This document shows, piece after piece, positions 13,672 to 21,600 of a DNA stretch of 32,321 nt; position 1 is the first letter of the stretch, and the number at the start of each line of letters is the position of its first letter. Origin of the DNA: an uncultured Bacilli bacterium. GTDB lineage: Bacteria > Bacillota_I > Bacilli_A > RF39 > UBA660. Made by a program: the position numbers and the translations under genes. The stretch lies in NCBI GenBank assembly GCA_947630865.1, contig CANRJE010000004.1, positions 1-32,321 on the forward strand, written 5' to 3'. Under the pieces are notes generated by a model. The model was not told the DNA's origin, searched no databases, and was given only the letters and a program-made list of their open reading frames with translations.

Positions 13672-15470
13672 TGTTTCTAGAATTATTAAAAAAATATCAA
13701 AGTGAGATTATAGAACTAAAAAAGAGTCAAGAAGAAAATGCTCAGATTAAAACTTATATAAATATTTTAAGTAATAAAGATAAGTTTTTAAATTTAGATG
13801 TTTATAAGTTTATAGATTTTTTAGAAAATTCTAACTATAGAGAACATACTAAAGAAGAAATTAAAACAACACTTATTTATATGCAACGAAATGACTTGTT
13901 TGAAGACCTTAATTATCAGAATTTTATAGGAAGTTTATTAGCATTTATAGAAAAATTACAGAAATCTTTTGATTTATCCCTAGCTGAATGTGATAATTTA
14001 CTTAAGAGAATTAAAACAGTTTTAAATGATTTTCAAGATGAAAATGCTTTTTTAGGAGATTTTGATTTAGTTATTAAAATATTAAAAGAAAATAAAGCTA
14101 CAGAAGAAGAAATATTTGTTATAATGCGTGAAATAAATAATAAAAATAAAAGAGTTTATAAACGCTTAATAAATGAAAGTAATCATCTTGATGATGTTGA
14201 AGTAATTGACAGAGATATTGATAGTAATAATCAATTCTCAATTATAGAAAAGTATGGTTATAGTATATCATTTACACCATTTGAAAAAAGTATAATTGAA
14301 AGTATCGATTCTAATGAATTAAAATCTAAATTAGATTTCTTTGAAGTAACACCAGAATATAATTTCTTAAAAAATAATTCTTTAAATACACTTGAACATC
14401 GTTTATTTGTTATATTATTATTAACTCCTCTTAATAATATTTCAACTATCTATCAAATTGTTATAAAAGATAAACTTAATGTTAAGAATATATTACCTAG
14501 CTTTTATTTAGATAATGAAACTGTTAAAAAATTAAAAGATATGCTATCAGAGAATAGACATTTATTAAACAATAAAGCAGAAGATAAATTTTATTCAATG
14601 ATTTTAGTAAATGGCTATGAAAGGTTTATGGAAATTACTAAATTATTTAAAGAGTTAGGTTGTATAGGAAATTCTAAAAAAGAAGAAACTCTTTTAGCTT
14701 CTTTAATTAATAAGAATCCTCTCCTTTTCATGAGTAGAGCAACAACTATTGAAAAGGGACTTAGAACTTTTGCTGATTATGGTATTATGGTTCGAAATCC
14801 TAATGTTTTAACAATTGAAAGACCAGAAGAATTATTAGATAAATTTATAGAAGCAGGACTTTATGATTATGTAAAAGAACATCAAAGTATTATGTTAGAA
14901 AAAGATTCAGCACTTTTTAAACGTATATACTATGCTAAATTAAATAATTTAGCAATCTTTAGAGGAACTAAATTATTAAGTTCTAATATTACTAATGTTG
15001 ATGGTTATCAAATTAATGCTTCTAATTGTGATGAAAAAGTAGTAACTTATGAACCTGAAATTTTTAAAACACCATTTTATGATAGTGTAAGAGAAGAAGC
15101 TAGATTAAATAGAAGTTGTAAGGAATTAGATAATCCTTTAATAAAAGTTTTAGATGAAAGTTTTAAAGTAAATAATGAAACTTATTTAATAGTTAGAGAA
15201 AGAATCTCACGACTTAAAGTTTTAAGATTAATGCAAGCATTTTTAAATAAAAATAATCTTAATGATAATTTTGAAGGACTTTTCTTTTCTATTTTTAATG
15301 AAACATTAATTAGTAGAGAATCATATGAAGAAATTGTTATTAAAGTTATGAGATTATATTATTTACATGCTATGGTATCAGTTGAAGGTCTTTATAATAT
15401 TTGTGCTTCTCTTGGAGTAGTGCAAGATAAAGTTGATGCTTTAATTGGACCAACGAAAGGAAGTAAATAA
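13671..15470 (+). CDS. Large helical protein, unknown function
   Basis: I do not recognise this 599-residue protein. It is cytosolic (no signal peptide or membrane helix) and mostly helical, with coiled-coil segments at about 1-30 and 90-160. Around residues 340-400 are two consecutive helical units, with INKNPLLFMSRATTIEKGLRTF followed by MVRNPNVLTIERPEELLDKF; the NP-h-h-h pattern superficially recalls helical repeat proteins of the mTERF kind, but I do not claim that family. The ATG overlaps the preceding stop by one base, and AGGTGGG at 13661 serves as ribosome site, so it is translationally coupled to the coiled-coil gene. The next small gene follows after one base. Presumably the three products work together. 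Confidence 0.7.
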   Translation: MFLELLKKYQSEIIELKKSQEENAQIKTYINILSNKDKFLNLDVYKFIDFLENSNYREHTKEEIKTTLIYMQRNDLFEDLNYQNFIGSLLAFIEKLQKSFDLSLAECDNLLKRIKTVLNDFQDENAFLGDFDLVIKILKENKATEEEIFVIMREINNKNKRVYKRLINESNHLDDVEVIDRDIDSNNQFSIIEKYGYSISFTPFEKSIIESIDSNELKSKLDFFEVTPEYNFLKNNSLNTLEHRLFVILLLTPLNNISTIYQIVIKDKLNVKNILPSFYLDNETVKKLKDMLSENRHLLNNKAEDKFYSMILVNGYERFMEITKLFKELGCIGNSKKEETLLASLINKNPLLFMSRATTIEKGLRTFADYGIMVRNPNVLTIERPEELLDKFIEAGLYDYVKEHQSIMLEKDSALFKRIYYAKLNNLAIFRGTKLLSSNITNVDGYQINASNCDEKVVTYEPEIFKTPFYDSVREEARLNRSCKELDNPLIKVLDESFKVNNETYLIVRERISRLKVLRLMQAFLNKNNLNDNFEGLFFSIFNETLISRESYEEIVIKVMRLYYLHAMVSVEGLYNICASLGVVQDKVDALIGPTKGSK

Positions 15471-15471
15471 G

Positions 15472-15753
15472 ATGGATTTTTTAGAAAAAGCTGATATTTC
15501 AAAAAAGATAATTTCTCAAATGGAAAAGTTATATGATGAAGAATTAATTGCTAATATTATTTATAAAGAAGAAGAAGTATTAGAAATAATTGATTATTTT
15601 AAAAAATTAGAATTAGATATTGAAAGTATTCTTTTAAATCGTTTAGATGTTTTCTTATTAAATCTTGATTATATAAAATCTAAAATTGATGAAAATCAAG
15701 AAGTGATAGAAAACTTAAAAGATGATTTTTCAATATTTGATGAGTTAGTCTAA
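15472..15753 (+). CDS. Small acidic helical protein, third gene of the cassette
   Basis: The 93-residue protein is acidic and helical, rich in Glu, Asp, Leu and Ile, with a heptad-like pattern over about residues 20-80 (KLYDEELIANIIYKEEEVLEI and later LLNLDYIKSKIDENQEVIENL). I see no catalytic motif. The ATG at 15472 has AAGGAAG 8 bases upstream and lies one base after the stop of the large helical gene; a TTG at 15445 in the same frame would overlap that gene without a ribosome site. A strong terminator follows, closing the unit. It could be an assembly partner of the two large helical proteins, which is inference. Confidence 0.7.
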   Translation: MDFLEKADISKKIISQMEKLYDEELIANIIYKEEEVLEIIDYFKKLELDIESILLNRLDVFLLNLDYIKSKIDENQEVIENLKDDFSIFDELV

Positions 15754-15771
15754 ATTATTAACTTATTTAAT

Positions 15772-15812
15772 AAATATTAAGAATGGTAATGATACTTTCT
15801 TAATATTTTTTT
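15772..15812 (+). terminator. Strong Rho-independent terminator of the cassette
   Basis: AAATATTAAGAA (15772-15783) pairs perfectly with TTCTTAATATTT (15797-15808) around a 13-base loop, followed by T residues. The loop can extend the stem by GTA/TAC. Confidence 0.85.
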
Positions 15813-15868
15813 CTATAAAAGATAACATAAAATATAGTATATAATAGAATTTAGTTAGATTATGTAAA

Positions 15869-15897
15869 TTGCACTTTAGATATATATGTGGTACAAT
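15869..15897 (+). promoter_or_regulatory. Promoter of the rplI-dnaB operon
   Basis: TTGCAC (15869-15874), 17-base spacer, extended -10 TGGTACAAT (15889-15897). AAGGAGG follows at 15917. Confidence 0.75.
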
Positions 15898-15926
15898 TAT
15901 ATTATGATTTTTTACAAGGAGGCCAA

Positions 15927-16367
15927 ATGAAAGTTATATTTCTTAAAGATTTAAAAGGACAAGGTAAAAAAGGGGAAATTAAGGAAGTAAGTGATGGCTA
16001 TGCAATGAACTTTTTAATAAAAAAAGGATATGCTCTTAAAAAAACAGAGGGAAGTATGAATAAGCTTAAAGAAGAACAAGAACATGATAGAGAGTTAGAT
16101 GTAAAAAATCGTGAAGAAGCTTTAAAATTAAAAGAAAAACTTGAAAAAGTAACGTTAAACTTTAAAGTAAAATCATCAAAAGATGGAAAAATGTTTGGAA
16201 GTATTAGTACTAAACAAATTAAAGAAGAACTTCTAAATCTTGGATATAAGATTGATAAAAAGCAGATAGAAAATATGATGATTAATTCATTAGGAACACA
16301 TATTGTTATAGTTAACTTATATAAGGACATTAGTTGTAATTTAAAAGTTCATACAGAAGGAGTGTAG
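15927..16367 (+). CDS. rplI: 50S ribosomal protein L9
   Basis: L9 binds 23S rRNA at the base of the L1 stalk and affects frame fidelity. The 146-residue protein has the expected length: an N-terminal RNA-binding domain (MKVIFLKDLKGQGKKGEIKE, then VSDGYAMNFLIKKGYAL), a long connecting helix rich in Lys/Glu, and a C-terminal domain with SSKDGKMFGSISTKQI and GTHIVIVNLYKDI. AAGGAGG 4 bases upstream sets the ATG at 15927; upstream in-frame starts (from 15888) lie in the promoter. It starts the operon rplI-dnaB-M23-walJ-rlmH, with dnaB only one base later. Confidence 0.95.
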   Translation: MKVIFLKDLKGQGKKGEIKEVSDGYAMNFLIKKGYALKKTEGSMNKLKEEQEHDRELDVKNREEALKLKEKLEKVTLNFKVKSSKDGKMFGSISTKQIKEELLNLGYKIDKKQIENMMINSLGTHIVIVNLYKDISCNLKVHTEGV

Positions 16368-16368
16368 T

Positions 16369-17721
16369 ATGCCAAGAAGTATACCAAGTAGTAAAGAGGC
16401 TGAACAAGCTGTCTTAAGTGCTATGTTTTTATCTAAAACTGCTATTGATAAAGCTTTTGAATTAATAGATGAAACAGCTTTTTATTATGATAATAATCGA
16501 AAGATTTTTAATTCTATTAAAAGTTTATATGAAGCTAATGCTCCTATTGATATGACAACTTTAACTAATGAACTTCGAGATAAAGGTGTTCTTGAAGAAA
16601 TAGGTGGAGTTATTTATTTAACAGAAGTATTAAATACTGAATCAACAGCTGCTAATATAGATTATTATTTAAAAATTGTATATGAAGATACTTTAAGAAG
16701 AAGATTAATTGATGCATCTAATGAAGTAAATCAACTTGGATATGATACGTCACGTGATGTTTCAGAAACGTTGGATGAAGCTGAAAGAAAAATTTTAGGT
16801 GTTGTAAAAGATAAAAGATCAACAGAATTTAAACCTATTAGAAATGTAATTGATAATGTTCAAAAGAACTTACAAATGCTTTCAGAAATGAAAGGAGAAA
16901 TAGTTGGTCTTGGTACAGGTTTTGTTGATTTTGATAAATTAACAACTGGGTTTCAACCAACTCAACTTATTATTTTAGCTGCTCGTCCTTCAATGGGAAA
17001 GACAGCATTTGCTTTAAATATTGCAACCCATGTTGCTATTGCTGAAAAGAAAACGGTTGCTATTTTTAACCTAGAAATGTTAGCTGAACAACTTGCTAAT
17101 CGTATGCTATCATCTCTTGGACAAATTGAAGGGTATAAACTTTTAACAGGTAAACTAAATAATAACGATTATGTAAAATTTAATGAAGCATTGAGTCAAT
17201 TAGAAGATGCTAATATATTCATGGACGATACAGCAGGAACGACAATTGAAGAAATAAGATCAAAGTGTAGGCGATTAAAATCATCTGATGCAGGTTTAGA
17301 TTTGGTAATAATAGACCATTTACAACTTGTATATAGTAACAAAAACTTTGGAGGAAATAGACAACTTGAAGTATCTGAAATATCTAGATCTTTAAAAATG
17401 TTGGCCCTAGAACTTAATATACCAATTATTGTCTTATCACAGTTATCACGTTTAGTAGAAAGTCGTGAAGATAAACGTCCAATTATGAGTGATTTAAGAG
17501 ATTCTGGTTCAATTGAACAAGATGCTGATATTATTGCTTTCTTATATCGTGATGATTATTATAATAAAGCAGCAGCAACATCTGATAATACAAGTTTAAG
17601 TGAACTCTTAGTTAGAAAAAATCGTAGTGGTGGTACGAAAGATATAAATTTAATTTTTAAAAGAGATACAAGTACCTTTTTAAATTTTACGAATGAAGGG
17701 AGTGGAGTAGCTAGTGAGTGA
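16369..17721 (+). CDS. dnaB: Replicative DNA helicase DnaB
   Basis: The hexameric helicase unwinds DNA at the fork and, in Bacilli, is called DnaC. The 450-residue protein has the family's length. Residues 1-145 form the helical N-domain (PSSKEAEQAVLSAMF, the usual start). A linker follows, then the RecA-type core: Walker A ARPSMGKTAFA at about 204-214, Walker B LVIIDHLQL, the EISRSLKMLALELNIPIIVLSQLSR block, SDLRDSGSIEQDADII, and the C-terminal KNRSGGTKD arginine-finger region. All are intact. The ATG lies one base after the rplI stop, and AAGGAG sits just upstream. The 3' end overlaps the next gene by 8 bases. Confidence 0.96.
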   Translation: MPRSIPSSKEAEQAVLSAMFLSKTAIDKAFELIDETAFYYDNNRKIFNSIKSLYEANAPIDMTTLTNELRDKGVLEEIGGVIYLTEVLNTESTAANIDYYLKIVYEDTLRRRLIDASNEVNQLGYDTSRDVSETLDEAERKILGVVKDKRSTEFKPIRNVIDNVQKNLQMLSEMKGEIVGLGTGFVDFDKLTTGFQPTQLIILAARPSMGKTAFALNIATHVAIAEKKTVAIFNLEMLAEQLANRMLSSLGQIEGYKLLTGKLNNNDYVKFNEALSQLEDANIFMDDTAGTTIEEIRSKCRRLKSSDAGLDLVIIDHLQLVYSNKNFGGNRQLEVSEISRSLKMLALELNIPIIVLSQLSRLVESREDKRPIMSDLRDSGSIEQDADIIAFLYRDDYYNKAAATSDNTSLSELLVRKNRSGGTKDINLIFKRDTSTFLNFTNEGSGVASE

Positions 17722-19312
17722 TAATTTGAATAAATCGGAAATTACAAATGCTGAAAATGATGGATTAGTTTTAGATAATGAAATGAGTAATAAGAGAAAT
17801 AATGGAAAAACACCAATTTTAGGTATTGTTATTTCTTTCGTTTTTGCTGTTGCCTTTGCATTTTTTTGTACTAATGATGTGTTTTCTAAAACAAAAACCC
17901 CAGTTGAAGCTTATCGGGTTTACTTAAAAGGTGAATCAATTGGACTTATAGATTCTGAGAATAAATTATATGATTATATAAATAAAATGCAGCAATCTTT
18001 AAAGGAGAAATATAATGTTGATAAAGTTTACGTTCCTAGTGATATAAATGTTGTAAAAGATGTAACTTATGAAGATAATTTGCAATCTATTTCAAATATC
18101 TACAATATAATTAATCAGAAATCACCATTTACTATTAAAGGTTATATAGCTGTAATTGATAAAACAAATGCTACGGAATATGTAGATGATTCTTTAACAG
18201 AAGAAGATAAGCAAACGGAAAAAGAGAAAATTGTTAATGTTAATCTTCTTAATAAAGATACTTTCAGAAATGCAGCTAAGAAAGTAATGTTATCTTTTGT
18301 AACGGAAGATGAATTTGATGATTATAATAATGACACTCAAAAGCCAATAGTTGATCAGGGAGAGATAATCGAGAATTTATATATTGATGCTAAGATTGAT
18401 TTTAAAGAAGCATATTTACCAGTTAATGAAAAGATTTATACCTCTGAAGAAGAATTAACAGAATATTTATTATTTGGTTCTAATGAAAACATGTCTTCCT
18501 ATACAGTTAAAGATGGAGATACCTTAGAAACAATAGCTGAAAATAACAAAATGAATATCAATGAACTTTTGATAGCTAATGCTAATTTAGGAGATGAAAA
18601 TGCTTTACTTCATGTCGGACAACGATTAACGGTAGGAGTTTTGAATCCTGTTTTTTCAACAATTGAAGTTACTAATCGAGTTGAAGACCAAGCTATTAAA
18701 TATAAAACGGAATATAAATATGATAATACCAAGGTTATGGGATATCAAAAAATAGAAACCAAGGGTAGTAGTGGTACGACTAGAGTTACTCAAAAAGTAA
18801 AATCAATTAATGGAGTAATTGTTCAGGCAGTTATTACCAATAAAGAAGTTATTAAACCTGTTGTTAATGAAGTAGTTATTAAGGGAGGAAGACAAGCAGC
18901 TATCACATCAGCAGGAAATTGGGGTTGGCCATGTAATATTCCATATGTTAAAACTAGTGATTGGGGTTGGCGTTGGGGCCGTATGCATAATGGAGTTGAC
19001 TTATACCCATCAGGTGGTTATGGTTCACCAATTTATGCGGCTAAAGATGGAATTGTAACAGAAGTTAAATATAATAGTAGTTTAGGAAATTATGTTGAAA
19101 TTAATCATCAAAATGGTTATTACACAAGATATTTACATATGGCTAAATTGTCACCATATGTTAAAGTAGGTCAAGCAGTTAAAATGGGTCAAACAATTGG
19201 AGATGTTGGTAATTCTGGTGCTTCTCAGGGAACACACTTGCACTTTGAAATTTGGAATGGAAAACCATATTCAAATGGTGCTCAAAGTTTTAATCCATTG
19301 AGGTTCTATTAA
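17714..19312 (+). CDS. Membrane-anchored LysM-G5-M23 peptidoglycan endopeptidase
   Basis: The protein probably cuts peptide bridges of the wall outside the cell. The 532-residue product has one N-terminal membrane helix (about 34-53), a stretch of about 200 residues of unknown fold, a LysM domain (SSYTVKDGDTLETIAENNKM, about 259-305), a G5-type domain (about 310-385) and an M23 domain (about 410-532). Zinc ligands are in place: HNGVDL near residue 424 and HLHFEIW near 506, with GNYVEINH and GASQGTH between. The GTG start at 17714 overlaps the dnaB stop (TGA at 17719) by 8 bases; it is the only start that fits the coupled arrangement. The gene takes the place between dnaB and walJ where other Bacilli have purA and the wal genes. 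Its relation to FtsEX is inference. Confidence 0.9.
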   Translation: MSDNLNKSEITNAENDGLVLDNEMSNKRNNGKTPILGIVISFVFAVAFAFFCTNDVFSKTKTPVEAYRVYLKGESIGLIDSENKLYDYINKMQQSLKEKYNVDKVYVPSDINVVKDVTYEDNLQSISNIYNIINQKSPFTIKGYIAVIDKTNATEYVDDSLTEEDKQTEKEKIVNVNLLNKDTFRNAAKKVMLSFVTEDEFDDYNNDTQKPIVDQGEIIENLYIDAKIDFKEAYLPVNEKIYTSEEELTEYLLFGSNENMSSYTVKDGDTLETIAENNKMNINELLIANANLGDENALLHVGQRLTVGVLNPVFSTIEVTNRVEDQAIKYKTEYKYDNTKVMGYQKIETKGSSGTTRVTQKVKSINGVIVQAVITNKEVIKPVVNEVVIKGGRQAAITSAGNWGWPCNIPYVKTSDWGWRWGRMHNGVDLYPSGGYGSPIYAAKDGIVTEVKYNSSLGNYVEINHQNGYYTRYLHMAKLSPYVKVGQAVKMGQTIGDVGNSGASQGTHLHFEIWNGKPYSNGAQSFNPLRFY

Positions 19313-20061
19313 TGCAAGTTATAATTTTAGGTAGTGGTTCAAAAGGAAATTCAACACTTTTAATAACCGATACTAAGAAAATATTAATTGATGTTGGATT
19401 TTCTTATTCAAGAACCAAAACGATTTTAGAAAAATATAATTTAACGCCAAGTGATATTGATTTTATTTTATTGACTCATAATCATAAAGACCATATAACA
19501 GGTCTAGCTTCTTTAACAAAACGTGAGAATAAATCAGTTTATATTCCTGAAAAAATGGTTTCAGCAGTTAACAAATTAGTTTCTATGGAACATATTATTC
19601 CTATTTCAGATGATGATTTTTCAGTAGATGATGTTCATATTAAATTTTTACATACTTCTCATGATGCTCCATCTCCAGTTGGTTTCATAATTGAAGATAA
19701 AACATCTTTAGTCTATATGACAGATACTGGTTATATAAGTAAAAAAAATTTAAAATATATGTCTAATAAAAATGTTTATATAATAGAAAGTAATCATGAT
19801 CCAGAGATGCTTATGGATGGACCATATCCTTATATTTTAAAACAAAGAATTTTAAGTGATACAGGACATTTATCAAATGAAATGACGGGAAATTATTTAA
19901 AAGAATTAATTGGTCCTGATACTAAAGAAATAATTTTAGCTCATTTAAGTGAAACTAATAATTTAGAAGATGTTGCTATTAAAACTGTTTCGGAAATTAT
20001 TGATGGTAAAGTAGAAGTAAAAGCTGCAAGACAAGAAGAGGATATAAGTGTTTTAGTATGA
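19312..20061 (+). CDS. walJ: WalJ/YycJ-type metallo-beta-lactamase fold hydrolase
   Basis: WalJ (YycJ) proteins are metal-dependent hydrolases, linked in other Firmicutes to cell-wall and DNA-replication coordination; the substrate is not settled. The 249-residue protein has the metal site THNHKDHITGL (HxHxDH form) with further ligands in FLHTSHDAPSPVGF (His), MTDTGY (Asp) and ILAHLSETNN (His). The N-terminus MQVIILGSGSKGNST is typical. The ATG overlaps the stop of the M23 gene by one base, and its own end overlaps rlmH by four (ATGA), so translation is coupled. The order walJ-rlmH is common in Bacilli, but walRKHI are absent here. Confidence 0.92.
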   Translation: MQVIILGSGSKGNSTLLITDTKKILIDVGFSYSRTKTILEKYNLTPSDIDFILLTHNHKDHITGLASLTKRENKSVYIPEKMVSAVNKLVSMEHIIPISDDDFSVDDVHIKFLHTSHDAPSPVGFIIEDKTSLVYMTDTGYISKKNLKYMSNKNVYIIESNHDPEMLMDGPYPYILKQRILSDTGHLSNEMTGNYLKELIGPDTKEIILAHLSETNNLEDVAIKTVSEIIDGKVEVKAARQEEDISVLV

Positions 20062-20510
20062 TTAGAATTATTTGTGTTGGAAAAATTAAAGAAAATTATT
20101 TAAAAGAAGCTATTTCAGAATATTTAAAACGATTAACGAAATATACCAAAATAGAAATAGTTGAACTTCCTGATGTTTCTTATGATATGAAAAAGACTAT
20201 CAATGAAGAAAGTTTAAATATTTTATCTCATTTAAAAGAAAGTGATTATAATATTCTTTTAGATATAAATGGTATGGAATATGATAGTTTAGAATTTGCT
20301 AAAAATTTAGATAACATTAGAAATAACAATAGTAATATAACTTTTATAATAGGTGGTTCTTATGGAGTAAGTTTAGATGTAAAAAATAAAGTTAATATGA
20401 AAATTTCTTTTTCTAAACTTACTTTTCCTCATCAATTATTTAGAGTAATGTTACTTGAACAAATATATAGAGCTTTTAAAATAATTAATAATGAAGAATA
20501 TCATAAGTAA
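20058..20510 (+). CDS. rlmH: 23S rRNA (pseudouridine-1915-N3)-methyltransferase RlmH
   Basis: RlmH is a SPOUT enzyme that methylates pseudouridine 1915 in helix 69 of 23S rRNA using S-adenosylmethionine, acting on assembled 70S ribosomes. The 150-residue protein is close to the usual 155-160. Marks: the start RIICVGKIKENYLKEAI, the SAM knot with FIIGGSYGVS, and the C-terminal SFSKLTFPHQLFRVMLLEQIYRAFKI...YHK. The ATG overlaps the walJ stop by 4 bases. It is the last gene of the rplI operon; a terminator follows. Confidence 0.95.
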   Translation: MIRIICVGKIKENYLKEAISEYLKRLTKYTKIEIVELPDVSYDMKKTINEESLNILSHLKESDYNILLDINGMEYDSLEFAKNLDNIRNNNSNITFIIGGSYGVSLDVKNKVNMKISFSKLTFPHQLFRVMLLEQIYRAFKIINNEEYHK

Positions 20511-20515
20511 AAAAT

Positions 20516-20537
20516 AAAGATAAGCAATTATCTTTTT
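20516..20537 (+). terminator. Rho-independent terminator of the rplI-rlmH operon
   Basis: AAAGATAA (20516-20523), loop GCAA, TTATCTTT (20528-20535), then T residues. Confidence 0.75.
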
Positions 20538-20544
20538 TTAATAA

Positions 20545-20572
20545 ATAAAAAAGTATCAATTGGATACTTTTA
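20545..20572 (-). terminator. Rho-independent terminator of the minus-strand metalloprotease gene
   Basis: AAAAGTATC (20549-20557), loop, GATACTTTT (20563-20571), with an A tract on the plus strand before it, which is a T tract on the minus strand. It therefore ends transcription coming from the right; it faces the rlmH terminator. Confidence 0.75.
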
Positions 20573-20573
20573 T

Positions 20574-21581
20574 CTATCTTATAGAATGTTCGTGGTTATT
20601 TTCTAAAGGATTTCTTCTATCTCTTAAATTATTGGCATAATTTTTAAAGTTATCTAAAGCTCGTTTAGATAGCAATAAATAAGTAACATCATCATCTCCA
20701 CCAAACATATAATAAGAGGCATTTTTAATTACTCCCATATATTGAATCATAGGAAACAAATTTTCAAGTTGATCGTCTTTTGTATATTCATCTATAATTT
20801 TATTAAAGAAATCTGGATTTATGGCTCTTTCAGATAAAACTTTTAAAGCTTCGTTATCATTTTCTAATTTTCCAATTCCTCTTAGTGTTCTAGCAAACAT
20901 TATAGCGGGATTTTGTAATTCACCATAAAAGTCAAAATTGGTTTTATATGTGTCTCCATCAAAAAGCCTACCTCTAGTTTTATTTTGCATATTTGGTCTT
21001 CTTTTTCTTGCAAAAGTATAGGTAAAATCCTCGGCTCTATTTTGAGTAATCGCTTCATCTAAAAGAGAAAAACCATCATAAAATAATTGAGCACTTTCTT
21101 CTGTTATTTCACTTGAACGTACTTTTTTATCTAAAAAATTAATAACAGTATTCATCCATTCATTATTAATACAATGTCCTAATTCATGAGCAACATATAA
21201 TCTAGTTCTCTCTTTAGGTGTTAAAAATTCATTTCCTCTAAGATTAGGATTTATAAATAAGATGTTATTATCAGTTTCAGCCTTTCCATAAATTCCTCGT
21301 TCATTTATAGGCAAAACAGAAATTGTTTCTATTTTTTCTAATATATTTAAAATGTGTTCAAAGCTAGGATTATTTATATTATAAATTAAATATTCTTCAA
21401 TATTATTTATAAATTCACACATTTTAGAATAATCACTTTCAATATCATTAATTTCTCCTTCACCATATTGATTAAGAAAATAATTATTGCTATTAGTTAA
21501 TAATCTATTTAAATAATTTTTAACTCTATCATTATATGTAGAAAAATTATAGTTTAAATCATACTTTTGAATTAATTGCAT
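20574..21581 (-). CDS. HExxH zinc metalloprotease-like protein, unknown substrate
   Basis: The 335-residue protein has no signal peptide or membrane helix, so it is probably cytosolic or exported by a non-classical route. The zinc motif is HELGH, His132-His136, within RLYVAHELGHCINNEW. A Glu in LLDEAITQNRAEDF, about 45 residues later, could be the third ligand, giving a gluzincin-like site; the residue choice is tentative. A basic Arg/Asn-rich segment (FARKRRPNMQNKTRGRLF) follows. The rest is helical with Asp/Asn/Glu-rich ends. I set the start at the Met at 21581, since AGGGAGGT lies 4 bases before it; longer in-frame starts run into the preceding gene. It lies 19 bases after the transglutaminase-like gene and should be co-transcribed with it. 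Confidence 0.75.
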   Translation of the reverse strand: MQLIQKYDLNYNFSTYNDRVKNYLNRLLTNSNNYFLNQYGEGEINDIESDYSKMCEFINNIEEYLIYNINNPSFEHILNILEKIETISVLPINERGIYGKAETDNNILFINPNLRGNEFLTPKERTRLYVAHELGHCINNEWMNTVINFLDKKVRSSEITEESAQLFYDGFSLLDEAITQNRAEDFTYTFARKRRPNMQNKTRGRLFDGDTYKTNFDFYGELQNPAIMFARTLRGIGKLENDNEALKVLSERAINPDFFNKIIDEYTKDDQLENLFPMIQYMGVIKNASYYMFGGDDDVTYLLLSKRALDNFKNYANNLRDRRNPLENNHEHSIR

Positions 21582-21600
21582 ATGACCTCCCTTATAAATA

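Noticed and set aside
14690..14880. mTERF-type repeats in the large helical protein
   Set aside because: Only two units of the NP-plus-hydrophobic pattern are visible, too few to claim the family.
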